The notes under the pieces: generated by a model
The model's database searches: none
Seen by the model: the letters and a program-made list of their open reading frames with translations, nothing else
Told to the model about the DNA's origin: nothing
DNA from: an uncultured Sulfurovum sp.
Lineage (GTDB): Bacteria > Campylobacterota > Campylobacteria > Campylobacterales > Sulfurovaceae
DNA length: 46,366 nucleotides
Direction of reading: 5' to 3'
NCBI GenBank assembly: GCA_902727935.1
Contig: CACVAX010000012.1
Location: 1-46,366 of the forward strand
Shown: positions 44,478-46,366 of the stretch, piece after piece
Layout of the letters: the number at the start of each line of letters is the position of its first letter
Numbering within the stretch: position 1 is the first letter of the stretch
Position numbers and translations under genes: made by a program

Positions 44478-45917
44478 TTACTCTAAATAACTCTCAACAG
44501 CACTCTCACGACTGGTTGCATGGGTTTTAAGTGTACTAATCGCTTGTGAAAATTCACTGCTTTTATTATTACCTAAAAAGCTATACCCACTTCTCTCCGT
44601 TATGGCATACGATTCAATCAATGAAGAATAGGTGTCATAGGTTGCTTTTATGGTATCAACATTAAAGGCATCTTCACTTACCTCTTTAACATAAGCATCG
44701 TATTGGGCTTTATAGACATCATCAGCATAAATTTTGGCAATTAAAGGCCAAGAGTTGTTTGAAAGATTGGAGAAGTCTAACTTTAATGCACCACCAAGTT
44801 TACCCTCTTGTAGGGCTTCATTGTTGTCCCATGGAATCCATGTGAGTTTTCCATTTTCAGGATTGTTATAAAGGTAGTAGTTATGTGCCATGAGTCCATA
44901 AGTGTCCCAGTTCTGAATAATGCCATTAACAGCCAAATATTTTAAGAAAACATCCACATCAAAAACAGCTTCTAAATTGCTTCTCCATGTTTGTGCATCG
45001 GTGGTACGGGTAGTGGCATGTAACGCTGAAAAGAGTGCCTCAATGTCTGACCAATCTTCATCATCTTCATTGGTTTTTTTAGTGAAATCATCTTTGTTAA
45101 ATGTACCTTCTGCAAAATTGGCACTGCCATCTTCTGGTTTATAGAGGTTTCCTTCATCACTTGAAAACTGTGTCTCAACTACTGTGCCATCAACCTCTTC
45201 AACCAAGGTATAGAGTCCAAAATATTCAGCTCCATTCCCATGGTCAACATAGAGTTCATAAAATCCTGTATTTGATACCACCATACCTGCATTTTTAAAG
45301 ACATCAGCAGCTACTTTTTCACGTACAAAAGCACTGTCATCATAGTTATTTTTTAGAGAAAACTTTTTAAATCCATAAAAGCGTTGGTTTTTAATTTGTG
45401 GATAGGTGTCTTCAAACTCATCAAAATCCAGTTTAAACGCAAGTTTTAAAATACCACTTTGCCAAGAAGTCTGTAAAGAAGAGTTTCCTTTAAATCGAAT
45501 ACCCACACGGTACCACTCTTTCCCCTCATAATAAACATCGGCTGGAACAAAAATAGGGTCTTCATCGGTATCCACAAGCGTATTGTTCCTAGAGCTTTGT
45601 CCAAATGTACCATAGGTCTGTGTCATGTCATCAAGCATACTTTGCCAACGCTCTGAGCTAACCACAAAATCTAAACGCTTCACTTGGGTATCATCAAAAA
45701 CCTCTTCAAAGTTTGGGTCTACATTTTTACTGTGTGTCTCATCTGTCCAATCGGTCGCTTCAAAATCGGTATCGGTGTAAGTTAGGGTGGTATTGGTATC
45801 CGTATCGGTTGTATTTGATTCTGTGCTAGAAGCGTCACTTGAACTACCACATCCACTAAATGTAAGTGAGATACTTACAAAAAGTAAAAGAAATAATTTC
45901 ATACTTGCTGTTTTCAT
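44478..45917 (-). CDS. CotH-kinase-family lipoprotein
   Basis: A 479-residue lipoprotein (signal peptide, lipobox FSGC at Cys22), then a Ser/Thr/Asp-rich linker to residue ~50 and a CotH domain. Visible family segments are VRLDFVV-like VKRLDFVVSSERW, RVGIRFKGNSSL, KKFSLKNNYDDSAFVREKVA, EYFGLYTLVEEVD, GNLYKPEDG and TWIPWDNNEAL with the acidic metal/catalytic residues. CotH of Bacillus is an atypical protein kinase acting on spore-coat proteins. Surface homologues in Gram-negative bacteria have unknown targets. It has its own copy of the shared operator 55 bases upstream, tying it to the ferredoxin-cytochrome-flavoprotein operon. Confidence 0.88.
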   Translation of the reverse strand: MKTASMKLFLLLFVSISLTFSGCGSSSDASSTESNTTDTDTNTTLTYTDTDFEATDWTDETHSKNVDPNFEEVFDDTQVKRLDFVVSSERWQSMLDDMTQTYGTFGQSSRNNTLVDTDEDPIFVPADVYYEGKEWYRVGIRFKGNSSLQTSWQSGILKLAFKLDFDEFEDTYPQIKNQRFYGFKKFSLKNNYDDSAFVREKVAADVFKNAGMVVSNTGFYELYVDHGNGAEYFGLYTLVEEVDGTVVETQFSSDEGNLYKPEDGSANFAEGTFNKDDFTKKTNEDDEDWSDIEALFSALHATTRTTDAQTWRSNLEAVFDVDVFLKYLAVNGIIQNWDTYGLMAHNYYLYNNPENGKLTWIPWDNNEALQEGKLGGALKLDFSNLSNNSWPLIAKIYADDVYKAQYDAYVKEVSEDAFNVDTIKATYDTYSSLIESYAITERSGYSFLGNNKSSEFSQAISTLKTHATSRESAVESYLE

Positions 45918-45945
45918 TGTTTATCCTTTGTTGATTAGTGACTTA

Positions 45946-45998
45946 ATAGTACTCTTTAAAGGAAAATGATAGGTAACCAAAAGTAAATGGTTGGTAAC
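45946..45998 (-). promoter_or_regulatory. TTAC-repeat operator (site C) and promoter of the CotH-like gene
   Basis: On the minus strand 45998-45972 reads GTTACCAAC-N2-TTTACTTTTGGTTACC, followed after exactly 20 bases by TACTAT (45951-45946), a good -10 box. The predicted transcript starts about 22 bases before the ATG. Confidence 0.78.
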
Positions 45999-46045
45999 AG
46001 TTTTTTGAGAGTCAATAGAGATGCAAAAAATAAAGTAAAACGTCT

Positions 46046-46258
46046 CTACAACTTATCATGCTCTCTTGGGTCAACACTTGGAGCATTTGATAATAAGTCT
46101 AAAGCATGTTTTCGTGAACCTCTTAATGCTCGTTTTTCTAAATGATTTAAGGTCTTCAAGGTAGCCAATTTTTCGGCAATTGCATTAATAATAAATTGAT
46201 TCATCGAAACATTACCTTTTAACAACTCAATATCACTTTTCTTACTCCACGACAACAA
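46046..46258 (-). CDS. Truncated ribbon-helix-helix antitoxin-like protein
   Basis: Seventy codons with a doubtful TTG start. The segment VSMNQFIINAIAEKLATL is the second half of a ribbon-helix-helix DNA-binding domain, and the tail RALRGSRKHALDLLSNAPSV with DPREHDKL is the toxin-binding end seen in HicB/CopG-type solo antitoxins. The N-terminal beta strand and first helix are missing or replaced, because a transposase gene starts 40 bp away on the other strand and the frame is closed by a stop upstream at 46273. No toxin gene lies next to it, so it is probably a stranded remnant. Confidence 0.55.
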   Translation of the reverse strand: MLSWSKKSDIELLKGNVSMNQFIINAIAEKLATLKTLNHLEKRALRGSRKHALDLLSNAPSVDPREHDKL

Positions 46259-46298
46259 GAAGAAAAGATGCTAAAATAAGAGAAAAGTAAGAGAAAAA

Positions 46299-46366
46299 AT
46301 GAAACATATAAAAGCAATAAAGTCAATATTAGAAGAATATTACCCATGGCATGAGGCAAGAGTGGA
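46299..46366 (+). CDS. Start of a transposase gene (IS4-like), cut by window end
   Basis: An ATG at 46299 opens MKHIKAIKSILEEYYPWHEARV and runs off the edge. The LxxxYPWHEARV pattern is like the N terminus of IS4-family transposases (PWHxAR segment). The left end of the element must lie between about 46245 and 46298, but no inverted repeat can be fixed with one end only. Confidence 0.5.
   Translation, partial: MKHIKAIKSILEEYYPWHEARV

Noticed and set aside
16-46366. CRISPR array, tRNA or rRNA genes anywhere in the window.
   Set aside because: No regularly spaced repeats and no recognisable RNA gene were found by eye in the spacers.

Overview
The window looks like a chromosomal segment of a low-GC, autotrophic Campylobacterota bacterium (Sulfurimonas/Sulfurovum/Arcobacter-like). 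The strongest sign is an adjacent pair of ATP-citrate lyase genes (aclB-aclA), the key enzyme of the reductive TCA cycle. Supporting signs are the lipid A and queuosine genes, a split PycA/CfiB-type biotin carboxylase, an oxygen-dependent hemF and TATAAT-type promoters without a clear -35. Both window ends run into transposase-like fragments, and the gene next to each end is truncated. The segment may therefore be bounded by insertion sequences.

Layout. 1-1.3 kb: possible transposase tail, a 5'-truncated alpha/beta hydrolase and an exported DsrE-like protein. 1.4-4.9 kb: operon metF - FUN14-like - lpxB - queH; queH appears to start at ATT. 4.9-5.8 kb: an intact IS982-family element inserted just after the queH stop. 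5.9-9.8 kb: pseudopilin, then aclB-aclA with a clear terminator. 10-18.8 kb: membrane protein, pabA/trpG-type glutaminase, thioredoxin-like lipoprotein, a REC-GGDEF-EAL protein with a degenerate EAL domain, hemF, a large AsmA-like repeat protein, a PAS protein and a lipoprotein. 18.9-20.6 kb: selO. 20.7-23.1 kb: accessory island with an AbiEii-type pair, divergent brnTA and a membrane protein cut short by an 86-bp duplication. 23.1-29.6 kb: gatA-guaB, a LysM protein, ileS and a 38-codon membrane micro-gene one base after ileS. 29.7-31 kb: decayed cytosine-5 methyltransferase. 31-33.3 kb: stress operon of three small heat-shock proteins (one exported, one internally shortened) and htpX. 33.4-40.9 kb: RluA-type synthase, Crp-family regulator, purK-purE, biotin carboxylase, AraC-GyrI regulator and a membrane-anchored GltB-like FMN protein.

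40.9-46 kb is the most interesting part. It holds a small secreted Cys protein, a ferredoxin / bis-haem membrane cytochrome / Tat flavoprotein operon, a lipoprotein and a CotH-family lipoprotein, all on the minus strand. Three of the transcription units begin with an almost identical 27-bp element. It contains three TTAC direct repeats 10-11 bp apart and lies exactly 20 bp upstream of a -10 box. This looks like one regulon driven by an OmpR/PhoB-type activator and may be a previously undescribed periplasmic redox system. The flavoprotein copy here has a one-base frameshift between its Tat signal and mature domain.

No rRNA, tRNA or CRISPR array was seen. Once the methyltransferase pseudogene is counted, no stretch over 300 bases lacks a gene.
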